From contig CAVXJZ010000002.1 in the NCBI GenBank assembly GCA_963762205.1, positions 372,001 through 436,000 on the forward strand: a stretch of 64,000 bases of DNA, written 5' to 3'. Below, piece after piece: positions 27,008-35,682 of the stretch. Positions within the stretch are counted from its first letter, which is position 1; every line of letters begins with the position of its first letter. A program made the translations under genes and the position numbers. The notes beneath the pieces were generated by a model. The model ran no database searches. It saw only the letters and a list, made by a program, of their open reading frames with translations, and was not told the DNA's origin. Origin of the DNA: VRUE01 sp963762205 (GTDB lineage Bacteria; Actinomycetota; Thermoleophilia; Solirubrobacterales; 70-9).

Positions 27008-28299
27008 AGCTCCGCCGGCCCAGGATCCCCGCGGAGCCGCCGCCCGGCCCGACGCAGCCGGGCTTCTGGCGCAGCCCGCTGCGCGGCCCCTGGCTCTCCT
27101 CGTTCCTCGGCTCGGCGCTGCTGCCGCTGATCGTCGTCTCGGCGGTCACCGGCTTCCTCTCCCAGGCCGCCTACAACCCCGGCCTCGGCGACAACTCGGT
27201 GCTTCCCGCCGGCGGCCTCGGCTGGGACGTCTTCTTCTTCTCCTGGCCGACCAGCCCGGCCTATCTGTACGCGGTCACCCAGGGCCTGCACGTGATCTGC
27301 GGACTGACCGCGATCCCGCTGCTGCTCGCAAAGCTCTGGTCGGTGATGCCGAAGCTGTTCGAGTGGCCGCCGGTGCGCTCGCTCGCCCACCTGCTCGAGC
27401 GCGCCTCGCTCGCTCTGCTGGTCGGCGGCAGCCTCTTCGTCTTCTTCACCGGGCTGCTCAACATCCAGCTCTTCTACCCCTGGCCGTTCAGCTTCGTCCC
27501 CTCCCACTACTACGCGGCGCTGGTCTTCCTCGCGGCGCTGGCCCTGCACGTCGGGCTGAAGCTGCCGACCGTGCGCGACGCCTTCCGCCGGCGCGGGGTC
27601 CTGCGGCCGCTTCGCGCCGACCTCGACCACACCGATGCCCGAGCCCCCCGAAGAGGGAACCACGGCGCCGCTCGAACCCGACGCGCCGACCATCTCCAGG
27701 CGAGCGCTGCTGGCCACGGTCGGGGCCGCCTCGCTGGGCGTCGGCGTGATGGCCGCGGCGCAGGTGATCGGCGGACCGCTGCAGGCGGCTGGCCTGGCTG
27801 ACCCCGCGCGGGCGCGAGCAGCGGCAGCGGGCCCAACGACTTCCAGGTCAACAAGACCGCGGCGGCGAGGGGGATCGAGCCCGCCGCAGACCGGCGCGGC
27901 CTGGCGGCTGCGCCTCAGCGGTGCTCGCCAGGCTGCGGCTCTCCCGCGAGCAGCTGCTGGCGATGCCCCAGCACACCTACGACCTGCCGATCGCCTGCGT
28001 CGAGGGCTGGTCGACGACCCAGTCATGGACCGGGGTGCGGCTGCGCGACCTGGCCGAGCGGGCCGGCGCGGCCGGTGCCGACCAGGTTCTGGTCGAATCG
28101 CTGCAGAAGGCCGGATCGTTTCGCCAGGTGACGCTCAGCTCCGGCCAGATCGCCGACGAGCGCAGCCTGCTGGCGCTGCGCGTCAACGGGGCCGACCTCT
28201 CGCCCGACCACGGCTATCCGGCCCGGGTCATCGTTCCGGCGGCGCCGGGGGTCCACTGCACCAAGTGGGTCGACTCGATGCACTTCGAGGCGAGCCTGA
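27004..28299 (+). CDS. Membrane cytochrome b / sulfite-oxidase-type molybdopterin oxidoreductase (frameshifted)
   Basis: The GTG start at 27004 opens a protein of about 430 residues. The N-terminal 200 residues hold about five helices with histidines in TQGLHVICG, RSLAHLLERASL, PSHYYAALVF and ALALHVGLKLP, fitting a diheme cytochrome b-like domain. A twin-Arg-like SRRALLATVG region links to a Moco domain with DFQVNKTA, LLAMPQHTYDLPIACVEGWSTTQSWTGVRLRDLA and LRVNGADLSPDHGYPARVIVPAAPGV. The Cys in IACVEGWS is the molybdenum ligand of the sulfite oxidase fold. Shifts lie near 27630, 27815, 27885, 27922 and 28281. Electrons probably pass between an extracytoplasmic substrate and the quinone pool; the substrate is unknown. 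Confidence 0.8.
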
Positions 28300-28301
28300 G
28301 A

Positions 28302-28796
28302 ATGGAGCGCTTGCGCTCGCGCTACGGTGCCTCGCCGCTGCACCTGCTGGCCGTGATGGCGAGCTTCGCGGTGGCCGGCTACGGCTTCTTTCGCATCGTC
28401 GAGAGCCCCTCGCCGCTCGGCACGCTGATCTACTTCGCGGCAGCCGTCTTCGCCCACGACCTGATCGCCTTCCCCCTCTACTCGACGCTCAACCTGGTCG
28501 CGCACCGCTCAGCTGGTGGCGCCGACCGACAACTGGCTCGCCCGCCGTCGCGTCCCGGCGATCAACTACGTGCGCGTGCCCTTCCTCCTCAGCGGCATCT
28601 CCTTCCTCCTCTTCTTCCCGCTGATCCTCGGCCTCGACTCGCACCGCTACGAAGCCAGCACCGGGCTGAGCGTCGACGTCTTCTTACCCGCTGGCTGGGT
28701 CTCTGCGCGGTCCTCTTCGCCGGGTCGGCGCTGATCTACGCGATCCGCCTGCGCAGAGCCGGTCGCCGGGGGGACGACGAGGCGAGCGGGGGCTGA
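28302..28796 (+). CDS. Four-helix membrane protein, partner of the molybdoenzyme (frameshifted)
   Basis: Starting at ATG 28302 (MERLRSRYGASPLHLLAVM), the reassembled protein of about 165 residues has four hydrophobic segments: HLLAVMASFAVAGYGFFRIV, LIYFAAAVFAHDLIAFPLYS, VPFLLSGISFLLFFPLIL and WLGLCAVLFAGSALIYAI. The motifs HDLIAFPLYS and INYVRVPFLLS are what I remember as conserved in uncharacterised proteins next to the same molybdoenzyme in other actinobacteria (recollection, not searched). Shifts occur near 28508 and 28686. The stop precedes the GT2 start by 2 nt. It may be an accessory subunit. Confidence 0.65.
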   Translation: MERLRSRYGASPLHLLAVMASFAVAGYGFFRIVESPSPLGTLIYFAAAVFAHDLIAFPLYSTLNLVAHRSAGGADRQLARPPSRPGDQLRARALPPQRHLLPPLLPADPRPRLAPLRSQHRAERRRLLTRWLGLCAVLFAGSALIYAIRLRRAGRRGDDEASGG

Positions 28797-28798
28797 TC

Positions 28799-29454
28799 GT
28801 GCCCGACGTCGTCCTGCCGGTGCTGAACGAGGCGGAGGCGCTGCCGGCCGTGCTCGGCGCGATGCCGCCCGGCTACCGGCCGATCGTCGTCGACAACGAC
28901 TCCGCCGACGGCTCGGGGAGGATCGCGGCGGAGCTGGGCGCGACGGTCCTGAGCGAACCGCGCCGCGGCTTCGGCGCCGCCTGCTACGCGGGCCTGGTCG
29001 CCGCGAGCGGAGGGGTCGTCTGCTTCATGGACTGCGACGGCTCGCTCGACCCCGGCGAGCTGCCGCGGCTGGTCGAGAGGCTGGAGGCGGGGGCCGACCT
29101 GGCGATCGGCAGCCGCCAGCCGGAGCGAGGGGCCTGGCCGCTGCACGCCAGGCTGGCGAACCGGGCGCTCGCCTTCGAGCTGCGGCGCCGCACCGGGAGT
29201 GGCGCTCAGCGACATCGGGCCGATGCGGGCCGCCGACCGGGACGCGCTGCTCGGGCTCGGGATCTCGCGACCGCCGCAGCGGCTGGCCGCTGGAGATGGT
29301 TCTGCGCGCGATCGTCGCCGATTGGCGGATCGCCGAGCTGCCGGTCGCCTACCGCAATCGCTCCGGCCGCTCCAAGGTCACCGGGACCGTGCGGGGGACG
29401 GCGCAGGCGATCGCCGACATGTCCTCGCAGCTACGCGACTTCTCACGCCGCTGA
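28799..29454 (+). CDS. Family 2 glycosyltransferase (frameshifted)
   Basis: The GTG start at 28799 reads PDVVLPVLNEAEALPAVLGAM, then PIVVDNDSADGSG (nucleotide-binding Asp), RRGFGAACYAGL, and FMDCDGSLDPGELPRLV, the DxD-type metal site, followed by DLAIGSRQPERGAWPLHARLANR. After shifts near 29205 and 29270 it ends with WPLEMVLRAIVADWRIAELPVAYRNRSGRSKVTGTVRG. The layout matches DPM1/GtrB-like enzymes that load a sugar onto polyprenyl phosphate, although no C-terminal helices are present. Such an enzyme could feed the GT-C transferase of the same cluster. Confidence 0.8.
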
Positions 29455-29508
29455 GCGCTTGCACCGTCATCGCCGACGTGGACGCTCGTCGAGCCGTCAG
29501 GAATATCT

Positions 29509-29529
29509 TGCCTATATCCTGCATAGGCA
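29509..29529. promoter_or_regulatory. Inverted-repeat operator ahead of the HTH-TOBE regulator
   Basis: TGCCTAT (29509-29515) and ATAGGCA (29523-29529) form a perfect 7-bp inverted repeat with a 7-nt spacer that ends directly at the GTG start codon of the regulator. The AT-rich centre could hold a -10 element, so binding would block transcription. This is a good candidate for autoregulation. Confidence 0.65.
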
Positions 29530-29919
29530 GTGCATCGAACCGTCGCGATCGGCGAAGCGAGCAAGCTGCTCGGGGTCAGCACCGACACGCTGCGGCGCTG
29601 GGACCGTTCCGGCAAGCTGAAGACGAGCCGCGACGAGCGCAACCGGCGGAGGATCCCGGTCTCCGAGATCGAGCGGCTGTGCGCCGCCCCCGAGCGCCAC
29701 GGCACCGGCGACGCCTTCTCCGCTCGCAACCGGTTCCCGGGCTTGGTTCGCTCGGTTGAGGCCGACGGGGTGATGGCGCTGGTCGAGATCGAGGCCGGGC
29801 CACATCGGATCACCGCCGCGATCACCCGCGATGCGGTCGAGGAGCTCGGCCTCGAGCCGGGGATGAAGGCGGCGGCGACAGTCAAGGCGACCTCGGTCAT
29901 GGTGGAACGGAGCAGCTGA
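29530..29919 (+). CDS. HTH-TOBE transcriptional regulator (molybdate-responsive type)
   Basis: The 129-residue protein starts at GTG 29530. Residues about 3-52 form a MerR/excisionase-type helix-turn-helix (VAIGEASKLLGVSTDTLRRW). Residues about 62-127 are a single TOBE/Mop domain (RNRFPGLVRSVEADG, AAITRDAVEELGL, VKATSVMVE), the oxyanion-binding module of molbindins and ModE. It probably senses molybdate or tungstate and controls mod genes. Its stop TGA overlaps the GTG of a modA fragment, the order normally seen before modABC, and it follows a molybdopterin enzyme cluster. An inverted repeat abuts its start. Confidence 0.85.
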   Translation: MHRTVAIGEASKLLGVSTDTLRRWDRSGKLKTSRDERNRRRIPVSEIERLCAAPERHGTGDAFSARNRFPGLVRSVEADGVMALVEIEAGPHRITAAITRDAVEELGLEPGMKAAATVKATSVMVERSS

Positions 29920-30021
29920 GTGCGTCGGGTCGCGCTGCCCGGGGCGCTGGCCGTCGTCTCGGCGCTCGCCGGATGCGGCCATGGCGGCGAACAGGAGCTG
30001 ACCGTCTTCGCCGCCTCCTGA
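29920..30021 (+). pseudogene. modA: modA remnant: molybdate-binding lipoprotein, first 33 codons only
   Basis: The GTG at 29920 overlaps the regulator's stop. The 33 codons encode a signal peptide with lipobox ALAGC and the start of the mature protein, ELTVFAAS, which in ModA continues into SLTDAF. Here a TGA follows at once and the downstream bases encode no ModA sequence in any frame, so the rest of the gene is missing rather than frameshifted. The 12-bp string CTGAGTGCGTCG occurs at both ends of the remnant (29916 and 30018), which may mark a deletion or rearrangement junction. Confidence 0.7.
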
Positions 30022-30386
30022 GTGCGTCGTAGTCCTCCGCGGACCCGACCGAGATCCTCCACGACGCCTTACGGCGCTCGACGTCGGTGGTCACCCATTC
30101 GAACGGGCGATCGGCGAGGGCGAAACGCCTAGCCTCGCCTCGCCCAACTCAGGCACGCCTGTGCGCTCCCTTGCGGGCTGCTATTGGAGATCCGATCCCT
30201 GAGCCCATCCGGCTCGCGATCCGTCAAGATGCTTGAAGCTGAGGATTACTGAAGTGACGATCGAGGAACTCGAAGAGGAAGCCCTGACCTCGACGGGTGG
30301 GGCCGGAGATACTTGATGAGCGTCGCGGAGCAGAACGCCCCCAGATCGCGAAGCAGCAGAGGAAACCCCTGCTGCTTCAATCCTGT
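30022..30386. other. Gene-free region downstream of the modA remnant
   Basis: I see no convincing coding frame on either strand over these 365 bp, no ModA or ModB sequence, and no clear repeat or terminator. Base composition is lower in GC than the flanking operons. It may contain degraded sequence left by whatever removed modA. Confidence 0.5.
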
Positions 30387-30716
30387 CTACTTACGCGTGT
30401 TGTTGGCTACCTCCTCGGCTGCCTCGCGGATCTTGAAAGCGACCACGATCAGCTCGAGGTAGAGCCGGATCACTATCAAGTAGATCAGGGCGATGATCGG
30501 CGCGAGGACCAGGAAGATGATCCCGGTGCCGACCTTGTCGGCGAAGGCGGCGATGATCGCCACGATTACGCCGATCGCAAGCACGACCATGCTTGCGATG
30601 TAGAGAAAACGGATCAGCTTTGGCGTGATCAGGTTGTCGAACCGGGTGTCCATCAGCGATTCGAAGAACCCGTGCTGCGTGACGCCGGTTGGGCTCTGTT
30701 GAGCTCCTGCCTCCAT
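30387..30716 (-). CDS. DUF4282 domain membrane protein
   Basis: The 109-residue protein starts at ATG 30716 (MEAGAQQSPTG). It reads GFFESLMDTRFDNLITPKLIRFLYIASMVVL, the DUF4282 signature, then a second hydrophobic region with LVLAPIIALIYLIVIRLYLELIVVAFKI. Two to three helices are predicted. Proteins of this family are widespread in actinobacteria with no known function. The gene stands alone on the minus strand, next to the tRNA-fragment repeat region, with AAGGGAAA upstream as a possible ribosome-binding site. Confidence 0.85.
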   Translation of the reverse strand: MEAGAQQSPTGVTQHGFFESLMDTRFDNLITPKLIRFLYIASMVVLAIGVIVAIIAAFADKVGTGIIFLVLAPIIALIYLIVIRLYLELIVVAFKIREAAEEVANNTRK

Positions 30717-30843
30717 CGTTATTTCCCTTCCTGTCGACCCGACTTGGTGCTCACGCTAGCGCGATGTGCTCTCCGTGACATCCGTAAGCGCCCACACACT
30801 GGATACGGGAGACCCCCGACGGAAACCTCTTCCCGAGGCTTTG

Positions 30844-31003
30844 GGGTGTCAGCGGAAGCCACGGATACAGCCCGCAATCCAGATCCCGTTTCGAGAGCGA
30901 AAACGCCCTCTAGCGGGGGAATCCCGCAACAGCACGCACTCCCCCGCACTCGCGCCGCGGGATCATAATCCGCGTTTCGGGGGTTCGAGTCCCTCCGCCG
31001 GCA
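30844..31003. repeat. att-like repeat, copy A, ending in the tRNA-Met 3' fragment
   Basis: Positions 30962-31003 match the last 42 nt of the tRNA-Met gene (21786-21827) with two mismatches, beginning at the anticodon loop and ending at the discriminator base. The preceding 118 bp (30844-30961) resemble 32722-32840. A GGGTGTCAGC element starts the copy. A tRNA 3' half starting in the anticodon loop is the usual core for tyrosine-recombinase integration. No acceptor or D-arm is present, so this is not a functional tRNA. Confidence 0.8.
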
Positions 31004-31087
31004 TGGCTTCCACAGCCAAACCGAATCCTGAGCACGAACACAACAGGGGAGAGAGGGCCGAGCGGCCCCATCCAGTGTGCCGCGCCC

Positions 31088-32608
31088 TCACCTGCGGGCG
31101 ATCACAAACGACCCGCCAAAGCGACGTCCCCGGTTGCCGGCGGTGTCGGTCGGCACTCCGATCATCCGGTACATGCCTGGCCGCAGGCGCCTGCCGCGGA
31201 GGTAGCCGCTGAAGCGGAAGCGGTTGGCGCCCTGGGTGCCCGCATGGGTGAACGCGCCCTTGACGCGGATGAACTTCTTGCACCTCTTGGCCTTGCCTAG
31301 ACGCCGCGCCGGCTTGCCGATCACACACCGCTTGCCCTTCTTGCGCCCGATTGCCCGGCGCCGCACGGTGAAGCGCACCCTGGCGTCCTCTGAGAGCCGG
31401 TAGCTCGCCCGCGAGGTCTGCCGCGAGCGCTTGCCGCGCCTCTTCGCGCTCGCCGTGGAGACACTCGGCACGCGTTTGCCCCTGGGCCGGAAGCGCCTCG
31501 GCTTGAACTTGAGCTTGGAGCCGACCGGGGCGGTGGCGTCGGTCGTGGACAGAGGCGGGGGGAACTCGTCGGCGCCGATGTCGGGGGCCGAACCCTGCGA
31601 GCGCGGTTCGCCGTCGAGGTCGGTCGGACCGTTCTCGGGCGTGGCGATGCCGGCATCGATCGTCGGCGAGCTGGCGAGCTGGTGGTAGTCGCCGCCGGCC
31701 GCGTCGACGAAACGGGGCAGAGCCGTCTGGTTGCCCGCGCCCTGCACGATCGTCGATCCGGGTGCCGCATCGACCGTTTGGAAGTTCGAGTTGGAGACGT
31801 CGATCGTCGCGAACCCGAAGGTGTTGCCTTCAACTTTCAAGTCAAACCCGTCCCCGCCGGCGATCACGTTCTTCAGGTCGAGCCCGAAGCTCCCAGGTGC
31901 GTCTTTCTGATAGCGGGAGAACACCCCGATGGATTCGCTTCCGGTGGCGGTTGCGGTCACGTTGCGCATCGCGGTCCCCGTCCCTGTCCCGGTGGCGAAT
32001 ACCGCGAAGGAGCCGACGCCGTCGGCGAGGACCGAGCTGTCGCGAAGCAGACCGCCGATGCCGATCTCTGCCGCAACGCCGCCGGCTCCGGTTGCCGACA
32101 CCCGAACCCGTTCGGCGCTCCCGATGCAGACGAGCGCGATCGGGGTGGCCGCCGCCGTGTCCGTCACCTCGACGGAGCGCAGGCTGTTGCCGACGCCGAT
32201 CACGAAGAACTTGCTGGCGACGGTCCCGGCGATCACCGGCATCGGCCTCGAGAGCTCGCCGTGGATGTCGATGCCCTGGACCCCGACGGGGGTAGTGATC
32301 GGTTCTTCGACCGCATAGGTGCCGGTGGTGACGATTACCTCGTCGTTCGCTTCGGCTTTGGTGATCGCTTCCTTCAGCGAGCAAGGAGCGCCCTGGGTGC
32401 ATTCCATCCCCAGGCCGCTCGGCGCCGCGTAGCGCTGTGCCGCCTGTGCCGCCGGTGCGGCTGCGAGGCCGGAGACGACGAGGGCGATCGTCGCGAGACC
32501 CGCCGGCCCTCGCCTTCCGGCGGCGCTGCGGCGCTTGACTCTCGACGAAGCAGTTGGCTGCGATCCCTCCGGTCGCCCATGTCGAGTGTACGCCGTGCGG
32601 GGCGCCAT
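31088..32608 (-). CDS. Secreted CSLREA/parallel beta-helix protein with choice-of-anchor Q region, copy A
   Basis: The start is taken at ATG 32608 (MAPRTAYTRH); the paralogue's ATG at the corresponding downstream site is ACT here, although the GGAGGG ribosome-binding site before it is preserved. A signal peptide (LATIALVVSGLAAAPAAQA) is followed by CTQGAPCSLKEAITKAE (CSLREA motif), a beta-helix region, and DYHQLASSPTIDAGIATP...TDLDGEPRSQGSAPDIGADE, the choice-of-anchor Q signature. The basic C-terminal module ends LRPGMYRMIGVPTDTAGN, as in many Thermoleophilia surface proteins. It is probably extracellular; the function is unknown. The gene at 32964 is a tandem duplicate. Confidence 0.8.
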   Translation of the reverse strand: MAPRTAYTRHGRPEGSQPTASSRVKRRSAAGRRGPAGLATIALVVSGLAAAPAAQAAQRYAAPSGLGMECTQGAPCSLKEAITKAEANDEVIVTTGTYAVEEPITTPVGVQGIDIHGELSRPMPVIAGTVASKFFVIGVGNSLRSVEVTDTAAATPIALVCIGSAERVRVSATGAGGVAAEIGIGGLLRDSSVLADGVGSFAVFATGTGTGTAMRNVTATATGSESIGVFSRYQKDAPGSFGLDLKNVIAGGDGFDLKVEGNTFGFATIDVSNSNFQTVDAAPGSTIVQGAGNQTALPRFVDAAGGDYHQLASSPTIDAGIATPENGPTDLDGEPRSQGSAPDIGADEFPPPLSTTDATAPVGSKLKFKPRRFRPRGKRVPSVSTASAKRRGKRSRQTSRASYRLSEDARVRFTVRRRAIGRKKGKRCVIGKPARRLGKAKRCKKFIRVKGAFTHAGTQGANRFRFSGYLRGRRLRPGMYRMIGVPTDTAGNRGRRFGGSFVIARR

Positions 32609-32710
32609 GACCAAACGCCTCCCCGGTTGCGATGGGCCGTCCGCCTCGGCCTCATGCTCGGTCTCCGGGGGTCGCTCCGATCCGCGGTCGGCAAGCTTGG
32701 CCGCTCGCTG

Positions 32711-32882
32711 GGGTGTCAGCAGGGTGTCAGCGGAAGCCACGGATACAGCGCGCAATCCCGACCCTGATTTCGGGGCGAAAACGGCCTCCCAGCGGCGAAA
32801 TCCCGTAACAGCACGCACTCCACCGCAATGCCGGGGCGCGATCATGATCCGCGTGTCGGGGGTTCGAGTCCCTCCTCCGGCA
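32711..32882. repeat. att-like repeat, copy B, ending in the tRNA-Met 3' fragment
   Basis: Positions 32841-32882 match the last 42 nt of tRNA-Met with one mismatch. Two direct GGGTGTCAGC elements (32711-32720 and 32722-32731) open the copy, reminiscent of integrase arm sites. The 119 bp before the tRNA piece correspond to copy A at 30844. The copy lies directly downstream of the second beta-helix gene, just as copy A lies downstream of the first. Confidence 0.8.
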
Positions 32883-32963
32883 TGCGCGAACGGGACCGAG
32901 CCCTCGTCGCTGGCATCTGCCACGGGCGTATGGGGATCAACGCTTCCAGGTCGAACGCGGGCC

Positions 32964-34428
32964 TTAGCGCCGGGCCACGACGAACGACCCGCCAAAGCGA
33001 CGGCCGCGGTTGCCCGCAGCGTCGGTCGGCACCCCGAGCATCCGGTAGACGCCGGGCCGCAGTCGCTTGCCGCGGAGGTAGCCGCTGAAGCGGAAGCGGT
33101 TGGCGCCCTGGGTGCCCGCATGGGTGAACGCCCCCTTGACGCGGACGAGCTTCCTGCACTTCTTGGCCTTGCGCGGGCGCCGCGCCCGCTTGCCGACCAG
33201 GCAGCGATTGGTTTTCCCGAACGCTTTCTCGAACCCGAACACGAAGCGGTGCACGGTGAAGCGCACCCGGGAGTCCTCAGAGAGGCGGTAGCTCACCCGT
33301 GAGGTTTGCGGGGATCGCTTGCGGTCCCTTCTTCGCGCTCGCTGAGGCGATGCTCGCGGGGCGGGGGCGCCTCGGGCGGAACCGCTTCGGGTTGAAGCGG
33401 AGCCTGGCGCCGACCGGCGCCGTCGTGTCGGGTGGGGGCGCGAGCGCGAGCAGCTCGTCGGCGCCGATGTCGGGTGCCGCGCCCTGTGCTCGCGGTTCGC
33501 CGTCGAGGTCGGTCGGCCCGTCGTCGGGCGTCGCGATTCCGGCGTCGATCGTCGGCGATCCGGCAAGTTGGTGGAGGCGGTCGGGCCCGAGCAGGGGGTC
33601 GACGGTCGTCTGGTTCCCCCCCAGGTCGAAAATCCCCGCTTCGGCGCCCGCGACAGAGGTGGCACCGGCGCGGAAGTTGGAGTGAGCTACGTCGAGGAAC
33701 GCCGGGCATTCCTTTCCGGCGAAGGCCCGTAGATCGCCGCCGACCCCGCGGGCAATCACGTTGCGCAGCTCGACCGTGGCCACCTCAATGCATTCTTCGA
33801 AGAAGGAGTCGTACTGGGCATCGGCGCCGATTGCGATGGAGCCGGCGCCATCGGCGACGGCCGTCACATTGCGCAACTTGGCGCTGGCCGAGGAGGCCTT
33901 GACCGCGAGCGAACCGGGACCGGTGGCGTGCACGAAGCTGTCGCGGAGCAGCCCCGTGACGAAGACGGGCAGGCCGGTTGCGGACTCGAGCCTGAGGCGG
34001 GAGCCGGTGCCGAACAGATAGATCAGCACCTGTGAGCCACTCGCGCGGGTCAGATCGAGCCGCGCCACGCTCGACCCGGCGGCGACGGTCAGCCAACCGC
34101 TTTCGTCGAACACGATCTCCGGCACCTTCTGCCCCTCGCCGATCACGGTGACGGCGAAGTGGGCAAGCGCAAACGGAGCTTCGAGATAGGGACCAAGGTC
34201 ACCGGCGACGTGGACCGTGTCGCCACCCACCGCTTTCGTGATACCGGTCTCGAGCGCGCATGGGCTGGGCACGGTGCACAGTTCCCCTGCCCCGCCGGGA
34301 GTGACGTAGCGGTCTTTCGCCGCCGCCGGGGCGGCTGCGAGGCCGAAAACGACGAGTGCGATGATCGCCAGGCTCGCCGCCCCTCGTCCTCCTGCGGCGC
34401 TGGGGCGCTTGAATCTCTGACGAGGCAT
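32964..34428 (-). CDS. Secreted beta-helix protein with choice-of-anchor Q region, copy B (one frameshift)
   Basis: ATG 34428 (MPRQRFKRPSAAGGRG) lies 10 nt after GGAGGG. The signal peptide (LAIIALVVFGLAAAPAAA) is followed by a CSLREA-like motif changed to CTVPSPCALETGITKA, then beta-helix sequence and HQLAGSPTIDAGIATPDDGPTDLDGEPR...APDIGADE. A one-base shift near 33325 breaks the frame before SYRLSEDSRVRFTVHR and the C-terminal module ending LRPGVYRMLGVPTDAAGN. The C-terminal 60 residues are nearly identical to copy A while the helix region has diverged, which suggests an old duplication with recent exchange at the 3' end. Confidence 0.78.
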
Positions 34429-34616
34429 TGGCTGCGATCCCTCCGGTCGCCTGTGTCGAGTGTACGCGGCGCGGGGCGCCATGACCAAGCGCGCCTTCCG
34501 GGCATGGTTGGGCCGCGCCTTTGGGCGCTGGCGGTGCTTGCGACGCTGGCGAGGCACCTGCCTCAGCACGACGGCCCGGTGTCTGACGCCGGGCTCGGTG
34601 TGAGATATTGACGTCG

Positions 34617-35429
34617 ATGACGCCGGGCGTACAGGTCGATCCGGAGTGGGTCGCCGGTCACCTCGACGATTCGGCGGTGCGGGTCGTGGAGGTGGATGTG
34701 AGCGCCGCCGCCTACGGCGAGGGCCACATCCCCGGTGCGGTCCTCTGGGACGCCTACCGGGATCTGCGCCATCCGGACTACACGCCGATCGATCCGGACG
34801 AGTTCGACGCGGTCCTGTCGAGGTCGGGGATAACGCCCGAGAGCACCGTCGTTTTCTACGGCTATGCCCCGTATCTCGGCTTCTGGCTGATGGACTGCCA
34901 TGGCCACGAGCGGATCCGGGTGATGGACGGCCCGCGCGAGAGGTGGGAAGGCGCCGGTTACTCCTGGAGCAACAAGGTCCCGGAGCCGGAACCGTCCTCC
35001 TACGAACGCCTGGGTGAGAAGCCTGAGCTGATGGTCTCGCGGCAGGACGTGCAGGAGATGATCGGAAGTCGGGGGGCCGTGATCTTGGACGTGCGCGCGA
35101 GGGAGGAGTTCAGCGGCGAGCGCTTCTGGCCTTCGGGTGCCACCGAGGGGGCCGGGCGCCCAGGCCACATCCCGGGCGCCGTTCACGTTCCCGTCGACCT
35201 GGCGCGGCGGGAGGACGGCTCTCTGGCAGACGGCGAGAAGCTGCGGCGGGCCTGTGAGGAGGTCGGGCTCGAGCCCGAACAGAGGGTGGTCGTCTACTGC
35301 ACGATCGGAAACCGGGCGAGCCTGGTCGCGTTCGCGCTGAAAGAACAGCTGGGCTATCGGCAGGTCGCCGTCTACTACGGCTCATGGTCCGAGTGGGGGA
35401 GCCTGCCGGACACCCCGGTCGAGAGCTGA
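34617..35429 (+). CDS. Thiosulfate/3-mercaptopyruvate sulfurtransferase (tandem rhodanese)
   Basis: The 270-residue protein starts at ATG 34617 and has two rhodanese domains. The N-terminal domain (VEVDVSAAAYGEGHIPGAVLWD) lacks the active-site cysteine; its loop reads FYGYAPYLGFW. The C-terminal domain (ILDVRAREEFSGERF, GHIPGAVHVPVDLA) has the catalytic loop VVYCTIGNRASL with cysteine in CTIGNR. This is the standard inactive-active arrangement. It transfers sulfane sulfur to cyanide or thiols in the cytoplasm; the CTIGNR loop does not match either classical substrate motif exactly. It is divergent from the beta-helix genes. Confidence 0.92.
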   Translation: MTPGVQVDPEWVAGHLDDSAVRVVEVDVSAAAYGEGHIPGAVLWDAYRDLRHPDYTPIDPDEFDAVLSRSGITPESTVVFYGYAPYLGFWLMDCHGHERIRVMDGPRERWEGAGYSWSNKVPEPEPSSYERLGEKPELMVSRQDVQEMIGSRGAVILDVRAREEFSGERFWPSGATEGAGRPGHIPGAVHVPVDLARREDGSLADGEKLRRACEEVGLEPEQRVVVYCTIGNRASLVAFALKEQLGYRQVAVYYGSWSEWGSLPDTPVES

Positions 35430-35682
35430 CCGGCGCGGCGCGGAATGCCAGAGCTGCCGCTTCTTCGCGCGCAGCGGACTCACGCCTTCCTTGACGCCAA
35501 AGCCGCGTATTTCGCCCTAAACGAATGCGACGAGGTAGCGTCAATCGGGTTTGCTGGGCGGTGCGGTGGTGCCCTTCTGTCCGCGCAGATTGACTGGTGC
35601 CCTGGCGAGGACTACCCTCGATGAAAGGGTCCCGCCCCTCTTCGGTTTGCGAGGCGATGGCCACGAGGCTCGATGGAGGCCG

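Noticed and set aside
30961..31003. A second tRNA-Met gene
   Set aside because: Only the anticodon loop and T-arm half is present, with no acceptor 5' strand and no D-arm, so it cannot fold as a tRNA.
32842..33159. Short frames across the tRNA fragments that read EEGLEPPTRGS or similar
   Set aside because: This string is the translation of a tRNA 3' half and is a common annotation artefact. The sequences are explained by tRNA pieces, not proteins.
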